A stretch of 64,000 nt of DNA, from assembly GCA_049646585.1 (NCBI GenBank), contig JBARWC010000051.1:76586-140585 (forward strand). The letters are read 5' to 3'. This DNA comes from G025836975 sp049646585 (lineage in GTDB: Bacteria > Pseudomonadota > Gammaproteobacteria > Burkholderiales > Burkholderiaceae_B). The position numbers and the translations under genes were made by a program. The notes below the pieces were generated by a model, which did not search any database, had not been told where the DNA came from, and saw only the letters and a list, made by a program, of their open reading frames with translations. Shown in pieces: positions 1 through 9,080 of the stretch (the first letter of the stretch is position 1; the number at the start of each line of letters is the position of its first letter).

Positions 1-2
1 GC

Positions 3-197
3 AGCATTATGCCCGCCACCATGGCGACTGTCCTGGTTGGTGTTGTGTTCGCGGTGTTGCTGCTGTGGGGCGCCTGGGCCATTCGCACGGCCTACGTCGG
101 CTGGGCAGAAAATCGAATTAACCAGCGTCAGTTCCTGGGCGTCGTGGTGCGTTTTCTCGCCATTTACGTCGTGCTGACATTTTTCCTCCTGTCCTGA
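3..197 (+). CDS. ICE membrane protein, TIGR03758 (PFL_4701) family, 5' end missing
   Basis: Small membrane protein of the ICE type IV secretion region. Two hydrophobic segments flank a short loop containing GWAENRINQRQF, and the protein ends in YVVLTFFLLS, which is typical of the family. The frame is open to the left edge. The first in-frame ATG is at 9, but relatives are longer at the N-terminus (from memory, about 80 residues), so the true start probably lies upstream of the window. It is followed within 15 bp by the next transfer gene. Its biochemical role is not known; a place in the inner-membrane part of the secretion channel is an inference. Confidence 0.75.
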   Translation, partial: SIMPATMATVLVGVVFAVLLLWGAWAIRTAYVGWAENRINQRQFLGVVVRFLAIYVVLTFFLLS

Positions 198-211
198 CTT
201 AAGGATTGATC

Positions 212-571
212 ATGAAGACTCGCTTGCCATACCCCCGCCTTATTCGCCGCTTAACGCTTGCTCTGAGCGCATTCGCACTACCTGGGCTGTCGTTCGCGCA
301 AGGGCTGCCCACGCTGGAAAACCCCTCGCGCGGTACGGGCGGCGGGATTATGGAAACCATCCGCAATTACGGCTACGACATTGTGCTGTTAGTGGCGCTT
401 CTGGTCGTGGCCTCCATGTTTATCGGGGTGTGCTACCACGCGTATGGCACCTATGCCGAAATCCATACAGGCAGGAAGACCTGGGGCCAGTTCGGTTTGA
501 GCGTGGCGGTCGGGGCCGTGCTGCTTGTCGTGGGCATCTGGCTGCTCACTGAAGCGACGACCGTTCTGTAA
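212..571 (+). CDS. ICE membrane protein, TIGR03745 (PFL_4702) family
   Basis: About 119 residues: a signal peptide ending near LSFAQG, a short periplasmic stretch and two hydrophobic helices (around residues 50-70 and 90-112). This is the architecture of the PFL_4702-family pilin-like or membrane component of ICE transfer systems. I chose ATG 212 over the in-frame TTG at 206 because AAGGA at 201-205 is then correctly spaced. It lies in a tight run of transfer genes. A VirB2/TrbC-like pilin role is plausible from size and topology but not demonstrated here. Confidence 0.8.
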   Translation: MKTRLPYPRLIRRLTLALSAFALPGLSFAQGLPTLENPSRGTGGGIMETIRNYGYDIVLLVALLVVASMFIGVCYHAYGTYAEIHTGRKTWGQFGLSVAVGAVLLVVGIWLLTEATTVL

Positions 572-582
572 GGAAACGGCCC

Positions 583-981
583 ATGTCCGAGCATCCGCAT
601 GTCCAGGCCGATGGCACCGTGTCGTTCCTGCCGCATCGCCTTAATCGCCATCCGGTGGTGGTACGCGGTTTGACGGCGGATGAACTGTGGATTTGCTGCG
701 CCCTGTCGGGCGCGGTGGGGCTGCTGGTGGGGACGCCGTTGTCCTGGGTTTTCTCGACCATTGCCCTGGCACCGACCTTCCTGGTCGTTGGCATTGCCTT
801 GGGCGTGTTTGTCGGTGGCGGGGTTTTGCGCCGCCAGAAGCGCGGCCGACCCGACACCTGGTTGTATCGGCAGTTGCAATGGCGCATCACGATCTCCTAC
901 CCATGGCTGACAGGCTGGGTGCGCGGTCACGCGCTGGTCACGCGCACCGGCTATTGGACAACCCGAAGGGGCGTGCAATGA
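583..981 (+). CDS. Conjugative transfer region protein, TIGR03750 family
   Basis: A 132-residue protein. The N-terminal part (VSFLPHRLNRHPVVVRGLTADEL) matches the start of TIGR03750 proteins, and two membrane helices follow around residues 40-85. The C-terminal part carries a basic segment (RRQKRGRPDTWLYRQLQWR). By position and topology it resembles the TraL/VirB3 class of small inner-membrane proteins, which is an inference. Its stop overlaps the next start in an ATGA at 978-981, so translation is probably coupled. Confidence 0.8.
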   Translation: MSEHPHVQADGTVSFLPHRLNRHPVVVRGLTADELWICCALSGAVGLLVGTPLSWVFSTIALAPTFLVVGIALGVFVGGGVLRRQKRGRPDTWLYRQLQWRITISYPWLTGWVRGHALVTRTGYWTTRRGVQ

Positions 982-1658
982 GTCGGTTTAAAAACGAAGT
1001 CGCACACCTGGAGGCACATATCAAAACTCTGCGCATCGGCGCAGTCGCGCTGCTACTGGTGGCGCTGGTCATGGGCGGCGGCTGGTGGAGCGCCCCGCGC
1101 GATCTGACCATTCACGTGCCTCCGGACCTGCGATCGGGCAGCACCCGCCAGTGGTGGGACGTGCCACCCGAGTCGGTCTATGCCTTCACCTTTTATGTGT
1201 TCCAGCAGCTTAACCGTTGGCCGACCAATGGCGAAGAGGATTACGCCCGCAACCTGCATGTCTTGTCGCCTTACCTGACTTCATCCTGTCGGGCCTTTTT
1301 GCAGGCCGATTTCGAGTACCGGCGCAGCACTGGCGAACTGCGTCAGCGCGTGCGCGGCGTCTATGAAATCCCCGGTCGTGGCTATGGCGAGAATCCCAGC
1401 ACTCGCGTACGGGTGGTTTCCAGCGACGACTGGATTGTGACACTTGATCTGAGCGCGGACGAATACCACGGTTCCGAGCAGGTCAAGCGAGCGCTGGTGC
1501 GTTATCCCATCAAGGTGGCCCGGGCGGACGTTGATCCGGCACGCAATCCGTTCGGACTGGTGCTGGACTGTTACGACGGTGCCCCGCAGCGTATCACCGT
1601 ACCTGCCCCGCACGCCCCGCAGCGCGGTGGTCTGGGCCTGCAAGGAGAGAATCCATGA
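978..1658 (+). CDS. ICE protein, TIGR03746 (PFL_4703) family, VirB8/TraE-like
   Basis: A 226-residue protein with one N-terminal membrane anchor (about residues 20-38), then a periplasmic domain with the WWDVPPESVYAFTFYVFQQLNRWP block typical of PFL_4703 proteins. The open frame extends far upstream, but ATG 978 is coupled to the previous stop and starts with the expected MSRFKNEV. The topology matches VirB8/TraE-type assembly factors; that equivalence is an inference from shape and gene order. It overlaps the next gene by ATGA at 1655-1658. Confidence 0.8.
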   Translation: MSRFKNEVAHLEAHIKTLRIGAVALLLVALVMGGGWWSAPRDLTIHVPPDLRSGSTRQWWDVPPESVYAFTFYVFQQLNRWPTNGEEDYARNLHVLSPYLTSSCRAFLQADFEYRRSTGELRQRVRGVYEIPGRGYGENPSTRVRVVSSDDWIVTLDLSADEYHGSEQVKRALVRYPIKVARADVDPARNPFGLVLDCYDGAPQRITVPAPHAPQRGGLGLQGENP

Positions 1659-2557
1659 CGTTCAAGCATCGAGTTCTGATTGGGGTGGGTGTTCTGGCCT
1701 GGATGGTGGCGATTCCTACCCAAGCCATTGAAATTCTGCGCTGGGAGCGCCTGCCACTGGCCGTGCCACTGGTCGTCGGCCAGGAACGTATTGTGTTTAT
1801 CGACCGGAACGTGCGCGTTGGCGTGCCCGCCAGCGTGGGGGAGCGTCTACGCGTGCAAAGTGCCGGGGGGGCGGTCTACTTGCGTGCCGATGAACCGATA
1901 GAGCCGACCCGTTTGCAGTTGCAAGACGCGGACACCGGCGAATTGATTTTGCTGGATATCGCCGCACAATCCGCCAATGACGGTGAACCTGCTTTGGAGC
2001 CGGTACGGATCGTCCAAGGGGACACCACACCCCAACGTTACGGTCAGCAGGCGGCGGGCAATGATAGGGGCGAACAGACCGCCCCGGCCAGGGCCGTGCG
2101 GCGCGACACCCCAGTGCCGGTGGTGCTTACGCGCCATGCCGCACAAAACCTTTACGCGCCGCTGCGTACCGTGGAAGTCGTGCCCGGCATCATGCGTGTG
2201 AACCTGCGTGGAGACCTGAGCCTGGATACGCTGCTGCCGACCCTGCCGGTGCGCGGGTTCGCGTTGGCGTCCTGGCGACTGGAGGATCAGTGGGTGACAG
2301 CTGTCCGACTGAGCAATGCCAGCGGCGGCTGGGTGGAACTGGATCCGCGTGCGTTACAGGGCGAATTTCTTACCGCAACGTTTCAGCACCAAAGCCTGGG
2401 GCCACACGGTACGCCCGAGGATACGACGGTCGTGTACTTGGTCACCCGAGGGCACGGTCTGGCCCCATCGCTGCTGCCCGCCATCCAGCGTTTCGACCCA
2501 GCGGTACATCTGCCCCATCGCACGCAAGAAGCGCAAGGAGACGGCCATGCGCAGTAA
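1655..2557 (+). CDS. ICE protein, TIGR03749 (PFL_4704) family, TraK/VirB9-like
   Basis: A 300-residue exported protein with a signal peptide ending near PTQAIEIL. The mature part begins with LRWERLPLAVPLVVGQERIVF, a region strongly conserved in TIGR03749 proteins. A central low-complexity linker (around residues 125-150) separates two domains. By position between the VirB8-like and VirB10-like genes it is likely the VirB9/TraK-type periplasmic core component, which is an inference. It is translationally coupled to the gene before it. Confidence 0.8.
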   Translation: MTFKHRVLIGVGVLAWMVAIPTQAIEILRWERLPLAVPLVVGQERIVFIDRNVRVGVPASVGERLRVQSAGGAVYLRADEPIEPTRLQLQDADTGELILLDIAAQSANDGEPALEPVRIVQGDTTPQRYGQQAAGNDRGEQTAPARAVRRDTPVPVVLTRHAAQNLYAPLRTVEVVPGIMRVNLRGDLSLDTLLPTLPVRGFALASWRLEDQWVTAVRLSNASGGWVELDPRALQGEFLTATFQHQSLGPHGTPEDTTVVYLVTRGHGLAPSLLPAIQRFDPAVHLPHRTQEAQGDGHAQ

Positions 2558-3944
2558 CGGACTACTCAAGTGGCTGATGATTCCGGTGGCGCTGCTAGTG
2601 CTTTTTGCGGGAATACGCCTGCTCTCCGGCGGCGATGCGACCCGTTCAGGCGCTGCGAATTCTGGCAGTCAGCTCACGCCCGAAGAAATGCAGGCGCTGG
2701 GCATTGAAGGCGATACCCCACACGACACCGTCGCGACACTCGTGGCGCAGGTTAAGCAAATGCGCACCGAGCTGCAAACGGCGCAGGCCGACAACAAGAC
2801 CCAGCGTAGCGAAAACGCGCGTCTGCGCCAGCGCGAGATCGCGATTGACCAGCGTATCAACTCGGCACTGGCGTCGGAGCGCAGCACCCTGCAACGCGAC
2901 CAGGCCAAGCTTGCCAGCGAACGTCAGCAGACCGAAGGGTTGTTGCAGGAGCTGCAGCGCCGTCTGGAAAACATGGGTAATGCCGATTTGCCCGTAGGGT
3001 TGGGTCTGCGCGAGGGCGATGCCGATGGTCTCGGAGCAGACGACGGTATTCGCTGGGTTGAGCCTGATGACGCCCAGCAGGCCGATGGCCGTGATCGCAG
3101 CGGTAATTTGAGTTTTCCAACGCGTTTTGGTCCTGCACAGAAAACACTGGAAACTACTGTCGGCAACGTGGCCGACGCCGGGGCCAAGGCCGCAGGGGTG
3201 AGCACCGCCAAGGCGGTGTATACGGTACCGACCAACTCCACCCTGATGGGGTCGGTGGCGATGACCGCACTCATTGGCCGTGTGCCCATCGACGGTACGG
3301 TCAACGATCCGTATCCCTTCAAGGTCGTTGTCGGCCCGGACAACCTGACGGCCAACGGCATTGACATTCCTGAGGTGGCCGGTGCGGTGTTTAGCGGGAC
3401 GGCTTCGGGCGACTGGACGTTGTCTTGTGTACGCGGCCAGGTGCGTAGCATCACCTTTGTCTTTCACGACGGCACGATCCGCACCATCCCGGAAGACAGT
3501 GAGCGCAGCAACCAGCGCAACAACCAGGACGACGGCTTGGGCTGGATCAGCGATCCGTTTGGCATCCCTTGTGTGTCGGGTGCGCGCCGCAGCAACGCGC
3601 AGCAGTATCTGAGCACCCAGGCGCTCATCACCGCCGCCGGTGCGGGCGCGGCGTCACTAATTGATTCAGACGGTGGACGAATGTCCTACGTGGGTGCGGA
3701 CGGGTCGATGGGCACGACAGGCATCAGCGGCAACGAAGCCATGGGTCAGATCCTGGCCGGTGGCGTGCGGGACATGTCACAGTGGGTCAATAAGCTTTAC
3801 GGCCAGGCCTTCGCCGCCGTGTATGTACAGCCGGGCGCCAAGGTCGCCGTTCATCTGGAAAAACCCCTGGCCATCGACTATGAGCTCAATGGCCGCCGGG
3901 TCGATCACCGTGTAGGAGAAGCCCATGCGCTTGAACTCGATTAA
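2547..3944 (+). CDS. ICE protein, TIGR03752 (PFL_4705) family, TraB/VirB10-like
   Basis: A 465-residue protein. A single N-terminal membrane helix (MRSNGLLKWLMIPVALLVLF) is followed by a coiled coil rich in Q, R and E (about residues 65-140) and a beta-rich C-terminal domain with the conserved stretch TLMGSVAMTALIGRVPIDG. This is the layout of VirB10/TraB-type scaffold proteins that span both membranes. The frame is open further upstream, but ATG 2547 sits 11 bp before the preceding stop and follows AAGGAG at 2535-2540. The C-terminus overlaps the next lipoprotein gene by 20 bp. Confidence 0.8.
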   Translation: MRSNGLLKWLMIPVALLVLFAGIRLLSGGDATRSGAANSGSQLTPEEMQALGIEGDTPHDTVATLVAQVKQMRTELQTAQADNKTQRSENARLRQREIAIDQRINSALASERSTLQRDQAKLASERQQTEGLLQELQRRLENMGNADLPVGLGLREGDADGLGADDGIRWVEPDDAQQADGRDRSGNLSFPTRFGPAQKTLETTVGNVADAGAKAAGVSTAKAVYTVPTNSTLMGSVAMTALIGRVPIDGTVNDPYPFKVVVGPDNLTANGIDIPEVAGAVFSGTASGDWTLSCVRGQVRSITFVFHDGTIRTIPEDSERSNQRNNQDDGLGWISDPFGIPCVSGARRSNAQQYLSTQALITAAGAGAASLIDSDGGRMSYVGADGSMGTTGISGNEAMGQILAGGVRDMSQWVNKLYGQAFAAVYVQPGAKVAVHLEKPLAIDYELNGRRVDHRVGEAHALELD

Positions 3945-4359
3945 GCCCCTGATGCTGATGCTGTTCGTCGGAACCCTTGTTGGCTGCGCAAGCAGTAAGG
4001 AAGAACTCTTGCCGCATGGCGACCAAACCATGCTGGATATCTGGCACCAGGAAGCGGGCGACGGTGGCAACGGCCAGGTGGCCCGCCGCCAATTGCTTGA
4101 CGTGCGTCAGAGTCTTCGCAGGCCGATGACCGAAGCTGATGTGCGCGCGGCCCCGACGATACAGGCCGGCTACACCCGCACCGCTGCGAACGAAATTCGG
4201 CGTCAGTTCCAGCGGCTGCCCAATCCGGACCTCGTGATGTACGTGTTTCCGCACTTGGCGGGCACTGATCCTGTGCCAGTGCCGGGTTACAGCACCGTCT
4301 TTCCGCTGTACCAACGGGTGCAGTACGCGATGCCGGGCGAGCGGGTGGAGGACTATTGA
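3925..4359 (+). CDS. Conjugative transfer lipoprotein, TIGR03751 family
   Basis: A 144-residue lipoprotein. The hydrophobic signal ends in LVGC, a clear lipobox, so cysteine 21 or nearby should be lipidated. The mature start (ASSKEELLPHGDQTMLDIW) is characteristic of the TIGR03751 family. It lies between the VirB10-like and VirB4-like genes, as in related ICEs, and its stop overlaps the VirB4 start. It probably stabilises the outer-membrane part of the channel like VirB7; that role is an inference. Confidence 0.82.
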   Translation: MRLNSIKPLMLMLFVGTLVGCASSKEELLPHGDQTMLDIWHQEAGDGGNGQVARRQLLDVRQSLRRPMTEADVRAAPTIQAGYTRTAANEIRRQFQRLPNPDLVMYVFPHLAGTDPVPVPGYSTVFPLYQRVQYAMPGERVEDY

Positions 4360-7244
4360 TGGCGTTCGGGTTTTCCTGGCGTAAGCGTATCGAAACACCG
4401 GTAAACGCAAGCGTCGAACCATCAGACGATTGGATGCGTCATGTGCAGGCGCTAAACGAGGCGGGACTGCCCGAGCCGGGCGCCGCAGTTCGCCACAACA
4501 GGCCCGCCACACGGGCGGATGACGAGGCGCTGTATGGCGTCGCGCCGTCTTTTGTTGAACTTTTGCCCTGGGTGGAATACCTGCCTGACAGTCGCTGCAT
4601 GCTGTTGGAGGACGGCCAATCCGTGGCCGCATTCTTTGAGTTGATCCCGCTGGGCACCGAAGGTCGGGAGGCCGCATGGCTGGCTCAGGCACGCGATGCG
4701 CTGGAAAATGCCTTGCAGGACAGCTTTGATGAGTTGGACGAAAACCCTTGGGTGCTGCAACTCTACGCCCAGGACGAAACCAGTTTCGACGAGTATCTGA
4801 AGACCTTGCAGGGTTACGTGCAGCCGCGGGCGCAAGGCACGGCCTTTACCGAGTTTTACCTGCGTTTTTTTGCCCATCATCTGCGGGCGGTGGCCAAACC
4901 GGGTGGACTGTTCGAGGATACGGTGGTCACACGCCTGCCTTGGCGGGGCCAAAGCCGCCGTGTGCGTATGGTGGTTTATCGCCGCGTTACGGGACACACC
5001 GCACGGCGGGGCCAGACGCCCGCGCAGGCGCTGAACATCGTGTGCGACCGGCTGGCCGGTGGCTTGAGTAATGCGGGCATCCAGGCCTACCGCCTGGAGG
5101 CGGCGCAGATCCACGACTGGTTGCTACGCTGGTTCAATCCCCAGCCCTTGCTACTGGGGCCAACGCCCGAGGATCGCGCACGCTTTTACCACCTGACGGC
5201 CTATCCGCCAACCCAAGAGCCTGACGAGATTGAACTGGCCAGCGGTCGGGATTTCAGCCAACGGCTGTTCTTTGGCCAGCCACGCTCGGATGTGGCGCAA
5301 GGGCTGTGGTACTTCGATGGCATGGCGCACCGGGTCATGGTTACCGATCGTTTGCGCATGCCGCCGACGACCGGCCACCTGACGGGTGAAACCCGCAAGG
5401 GTGATGCGATCAATACCTTGTTTGATCAGATGCCCGAAGACACAGTGATGTGCCTGACCTTGATCGCCACGCCGCAAGACGTGCTTGAGACCCACCTGAA
5501 TCATCTGGCCAAGAAGGCGGTGGGCGAAACCCTGGCGTCGGAACAAACGCTGCGCGATGTGCACGAGGCCCGGTCGCTCATTGGCAGTGCCCATAAACTC
5601 TACCGGGGTAGCCTCGTGTTTTACCTGCGTGGCCGTGACGAGGCCGAACTTGATCAGCGTGGCCTGCAATTGGCGAACGTGATGCTTAACGCGGGCTTGC
5701 AGCCGGTGCGTGAAGAAGATGAGGTGGCACCGCTCAACACCTACTTACGTTGGTTGCCCGGTCTTTACAATCCCGCGCAAGACCGCAAGCAGTGGTATAC
5801 CCAACTGATGTTCGCCCAGCACGCGGCCAATCTGGCGCCGGTCTGGGGGCGCAGCATTGGTACCGGGCACCCCGGCATTACCTTCTTTAACCGAGGCGGT
5901 GGGCCGATCACCTTCGATCCGTTGAACCGGCTCGACCGCCAGATGAACGCCCACCTGTTTCTTTTCGGACCTACGGGGTCAGGTAAATCGGCCACACTGA
6001 ACAACCTGCTCAACCAGGTCACGGCCATTTACCGTCCACGGCTATTCATTGTGGAAGCGGGCAATTCCTTCGGCTTATTCAGTGAATTCGCCAATAGGCT
6101 GGGGCTTTCGGTGAATCGCGTCAAACTCTCACCGGGTGCCGGCGTCAGTCTGGCGCCGTTCGCCGATGCCCGGCGCCTGATCGAAACCCCCAGCGACGTG
6201 CAGACATTGGATGCGGACGCGCTGGACGAAGAACTGCCGCCCGATGCAACCGCCGCCGAGGCAGACGAGCAGCGCGATGTGCTGGGCGAATTGGAAATCA
6301 CAGCACGGTTGATGATTACGGGCGGCGAGGATAAGGAAGAGGCCCGTATGACACGCGCGGATCGCTCGTTGATTCGTCAGTGCATTCTGGATGCGGCCCG
6401 ACGCTGCCACGGCGAAGAGGGCGAAGAGCGCACGGTACTGACTCGCGATGTGCGTAATGCGTTGCGTGAGCGCGGCCAGGACAGCACCTTACCCGAAATG
6501 CGCCGTGCAAGGCTGCTGGAAATGGCCGACGCCATGGACATGTTTTGCCAGGGCGCCGATGGCGAGATGTTTGACCGGCCCGGCACGCCTTGGCCTGAAG
6601 CCGACGTTACCTTGGTCGATCTGGCGACCTACGCCCGAGAAGGTTATAACGCGCAGCTTTCCATTGCCTACATTTCGCTGATCAGCACCGTGAACAACAT
6701 CGCTGAGCGTGATCAGTTCCTAGGGCGCCCCATCATCAATGTCACCGACGAGGGCCATATCATTACCAAGAACCCGCTGTTGGCCCCCTACGTGGTGAAG
6801 ATCACCAAGATGTGGCGCAAGCTCGGTGCCTGGTTCTGGCTGGCCACGCAAAACATTGATGATCTGCCCAAAGCGGCCGAACCCATGCTCAACATGATCG
6901 AGTGGTGGATCTGCCTGTCCATGCCGCCCGATGAGGTGGAGAAAATTGCCCGCTTCCGAGAGCTGTCACCCGCGCAGAAGGCGTTAATGCTCTCGGCCCG
7001 CAAAGAAGCTGGGAAATTCACCGAGGGCGTGATTTTGTCGAAATCGATGGAGGTGCTTTTTCGTGCCGTACCGCCCAGCCTGTATTTGGCCCTGGCTCAA
7101 ACGGAACCGGAGGAGAAAGCGGAGCGTTACCAGCTCATGCAGCAGTACGGTATGAGCGAGTTGGACGCGGCGATTAAAGTGGCTGAAAAAATTGATCGGA
7201 TGCGGGGAATTGAATCTCTGGCGTGGGAAACCATGCCGGATTGA
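4359..7244 (+). CDS. Conjugative transfer ATPase, TIGR03744 (PFL_4706) family, VirB4/TraC-type
   Basis: A 961-residue cytoplasmic ATPase that should power assembly and DNA transfer by the type IV secretion system. The Walker A motif GPTGSGKS lies at about residue 533. A Walker B-like INVTDEGH is near residue 790, followed by the WLATQNIDDL block. The N-terminal half is the usual TraC/VirB4 domain. I chose ATG 4359, which overlaps the TGA of the lipoprotein gene, over the in-frame TTG at 4356. An acidic insert (around residues 610-650) sits between the Walker motifs. Length is normal for the family. Confidence 0.92.
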   Translation: MAFGFSWRKRIETPVNASVEPSDDWMRHVQALNEAGLPEPGAAVRHNRPATRADDEALYGVAPSFVELLPWVEYLPDSRCMLLEDGQSVAAFFELIPLGTEGREAAWLAQARDALENALQDSFDELDENPWVLQLYAQDETSFDEYLKTLQGYVQPRAQGTAFTEFYLRFFAHHLRAVAKPGGLFEDTVVTRLPWRGQSRRVRMVVYRRVTGHTARRGQTPAQALNIVCDRLAGGLSNAGIQAYRLEAAQIHDWLLRWFNPQPLLLGPTPEDRARFYHLTAYPPTQEPDEIELASGRDFSQRLFFGQPRSDVAQGLWYFDGMAHRVMVTDRLRMPPTTGHLTGETRKGDAINTLFDQMPEDTVMCLTLIATPQDVLETHLNHLAKKAVGETLASEQTLRDVHEARSLIGSAHKLYRGSLVFYLRGRDEAELDQRGLQLANVMLNAGLQPVREEDEVAPLNTYLRWLPGLYNPAQDRKQWYTQLMFAQHAANLAPVWGRSIGTGHPGITFFNRGGGPITFDPLNRLDRQMNAHLFLFGPTGSGKSATLNNLLNQVTAIYRPRLFIVEAGNSFGLFSEFANRLGLSVNRVKLSPGAGVSLAPFADARRLIETPSDVQTLDADALDEELPPDATAAEADEQRDVLGELEITARLMITGGEDKEEARMTRADRSLIRQCILDAARRCHGEEGEERTVLTRDVRNALRERGQDSTLPEMRRARLLEMADAMDMFCQGADGEMFDRPGTPWPEADVTLVDLATYAREGYNAQLSIAYISLISTVNNIAERDQFLGRPIINVTDEGHIITKNPLLAPYVVKITKMWRKLGAWFWLATQNIDDLPKAAEPMLNMIEWWICLSMPPDEVEKIARFRELSPAQKALMLSARKEAGKFTEGVILSKSMEVLFRAVPPSLYLALAQTEPEEKAERYQLMQQYGMSELDAAIKVAEKIDRMRGIESLAWETMPD

Positions 7245-7496
7245 TTTAACAGTGCCCACATCAGACAGGGCCAAACCGGGCATTGCTAAGCATGCGTGTT
7301 TGCCATCCTGGACCAGTATTGCTCTAGAAACAGTCAGTCAACTGAGATTGGGCCAGCCTTTCTGCAGCGAGTTAGCCATTCGTTCGGCACACATACAGGA
7401 ACGAGGCAGGCGGCATGCCGCATTGTTAGGCCACGTAGATAGCGCAACATGTTCGACTAACGTATTAGTACCCGATTTACATCGGGTTGGGGAACG

Positions 7497-8252
7497 ATGA
7501 TGCGACGACCGATGCCTTCCTTTCGCAACACATTGCGCCGCCTGATCTTGGCTGCGGTCGTTATGCTGCTGACGTTTCTGGTGTTGTGGCGTCCTTCCGT
7601 TCCTATTGCCTCGACGGCGCAGGATACCTACTTATCTGCAGACGATCAGGCGGCGATGTTTCATGTATCGGGACCGCCTTGGCACCATGGCTCGGCCACC
7701 GCCCGTTTTACGTTAATTCTGTATGCCGATTTGGAATGTCCCTACTGCAGGACTTACGTGCCGCCGTTGATGGCCTGGATCGAGCGCCACCCTGATATCC
7801 GCCTGCAGTGGCAACATTTGCCGCTATCCATGCACGAACCTGCGGCTTCCCAATTAGCGGCGCTGGCTGAGTGCACAGGAGAGGCAGGGGGTTCTGCGGC
7901 TTATTGGCGGACAATATCCTGGATTTATCAGCATACGCGGGGCGGTGGCCTAGGGTTACCCAATAACATCTACCACCCAGACTCCAAGGTCTTAAACACA
8001 TGTCTGATAAGTGAGCGTCCATTGGCGATTGTGCGCGCGCAAGCCCAAGATGCTGTTGAAAACGGCATATCGGCCACCCCGACGCTGCAGCTGCGCGATG
8101 AACGTAGTGGTCAATCCCTATGGTTACAGGGACCGCTTCAAGGAGACGCGCTGCTGTCGGCGATGGATTTGCTCAGTACCGACGATACGTCCTTCGCAAC
8201 CGAACCTTTCACGGTATTGTCCGCCGTCTCCGACGGCAACAAGCCCAGGTAG
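7497..8252 (+). CDS. DsbA-like thioredoxin-fold protein of the transfer region
   Basis: A 251-residue exported protein. An N-terminal hydrophobic signal or anchor (about residues 12-32) is followed by a thioredoxin fold with the active-site motif CPYC in YADLECPYCRTY. A cis-proline Thr-Pro (ISATPTLQL) occurs near residue 190. Such disulfide oxidoreductases or isomerases are common in conjugation loci, where pilus and core proteins are cysteine-rich; the TraU-like protein downstream has many cysteines. A 252-bp leader precedes it. ATG 7497 and ATG 7500 are both possible starts. Confidence 0.82.
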   Translation: MMRRPMPSFRNTLRRLILAAVVMLLTFLVLWRPSVPIASTAQDTYLSADDQAAMFHVSGPPWHHGSATARFTLILYADLECPYCRTYVPPLMAWIERHPDIRLQWQHLPLSMHEPAASQLAALAECTGEAGGSAAYWRTISWIYQHTRGGGLGLPNNIYHPDSKVLNTCLISERPLAIVRAQAQDAVENGISATPTLQLRDERSGQSLWLQGPLQGDALLSAMDLLSTDDTSFATEPFTVLSAVSDGNKPR

Positions 8253-8390
8253 CCCGCAATCTTAAAGGCTACGGCGTGGCGTATGCCGCGTTGATTGCAA
8301 ACCCCGTTCCGCATCGCATCCCTCGCGCGGATACCCACCTAATGCGAAGGTGGTGGATGCTGATTATTCGCCCATTATTCTTTTATCGTC

Positions 8391-8414
8391 CCCGGAGGGT
8401 TTATCCCTCTCGGG
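8391..8414 (+). other. Leader hairpin upstream of the radC-like gene
   Basis: CCCGGAGGG and CCCTCTCGGG pair around the loop TTTAT to form a 9-bp stem with one bulged T. It lies 34 bp before the chosen radC start and is followed by no T-run, so a terminator is unlikely. It could be a 5' UTR control element or a single-strand promoter-type structure. The function is unknown. Confidence 0.45.
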
Positions 8415-8448
8415 TACACACCCTCCATCTCGTCTATTGGAGGTTCTT

Positions 8449-8949
8449 ATGTTCCCCACCCCTAGCGTCGCGGATTCCGGCGCGCAAGTAAACATGGATC
8501 TCAACCAAGAGCTGGATGATCGAATCATCCAGCAAGCCATTGCCCTCTTGGAGCAGCGCGTGTTCAACGCAGGCCCGACACTAAACGGGCCCAAGGCGGT
8601 TCGGGATTATCTGCGCTTAAAGTTGATGGCCGAACCCAACGAAGTCTTCGTTGTGGTATTTCTTGACAGTCAGCACCAGGTGTTGGCGTGTGAGCCGTTG
8701 TTCAAAGGCTCGATTCGCGAGGCTCCGGTTTACCCGCGAGTGGTTGTGCAAAGGGCGTTGGAGCTCAATGCCTCGGCTCTGATTTTGTCACATCAGCACC
8801 CCTCAGGGATAGCCGAACCCAGTATGCAAGATCGCGCCATCACCAATCAGTTGCAACACATCTTGAGGATGGTCGATATACAAATCGTGGATCATTTCAT
8901 CATCGGCAAAGGGGAACCGTACTCCTTTGCCGAGTCCGGTTTGCTGTAG
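8449..8949 (+). CDS. radC: RadC-family JAB-domain protein
   Basis: A 166-residue protein with the JAMM/MPN+ metal-binding signature HQHPSGIAEPSMQD (around residues 116-129), preceded by the usual VVVQRALELNASALILS. It matches short plasmid and ICE-borne RadC proteins, which lack the N-terminal helix-hairpin-helix part of chromosomal RadC. I chose ATG 8449 because GGAGG at 8439-8443 is well placed; the frame is open 99 bp upstream. The family was once linked to DNA repair, but its real activity is unsettled. In ICEs it commonly travels with transfer or antirestriction genes. Confidence 0.9.
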   Translation: MFPTPSVADSGAQVNMDLNQELDDRIIQQAIALLEQRVFNAGPTLNGPKAVRDYLRLKLMAEPNEVFVVVFLDSQHQVLACEPLFKGSIREAPVYPRVVVQRALELNASALILSHQHPSGIAEPSMQDRAITNQLQHILRMVDIQIVDHFIIGKGEPYSFAESGLL

Positions 8950-9011
8950 CCGTTCCCCCTAAGCGCGTCATCAATCGGCGTGACCCTTTTTTCGTTTTAG
9001 CGTTCAACCCT

Positions 9012-9036
9012 AGTGCGGACTCTCCAAGCCCGCACT
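9012..9036 (+). other. Leader hairpin upstream of the 188-residue protein gene
   Basis: AGTGCGG at 9012-9018 pairs with CCGCACT at 9030-9036 around an 11-nt loop. It lies 44 bp before the start of the next gene and has no T-run, so it is not an obvious terminator. It resembles in position the hairpin before radC. Confidence 0.4.
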
Positions 9037-9080
9037 GGGCGGCTTGGAACGTGCGCCTTTACCCAAGCTGGGAGTTCATT

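Noticed and set aside
687..977. 97-codon upstream extension of the TIGR03746 gene
   Set aside because: It overlaps the TIGR03750 gene; the coupled ATG at 978 gives the family start.
451..978. Long minus-strand frame opposite the first transfer genes
   Set aside because: It covers three clearly recognised plus-strand genes with family motifs and has no recognisable domain; it reflects GC-rich antisense frames.
2316..2546. 77-codon upstream extension of the TIGR03752 gene
   Set aside because: It overlaps the TIGR03749 gene, and ATG 2547 has a ribosome site and starts the membrane anchor.
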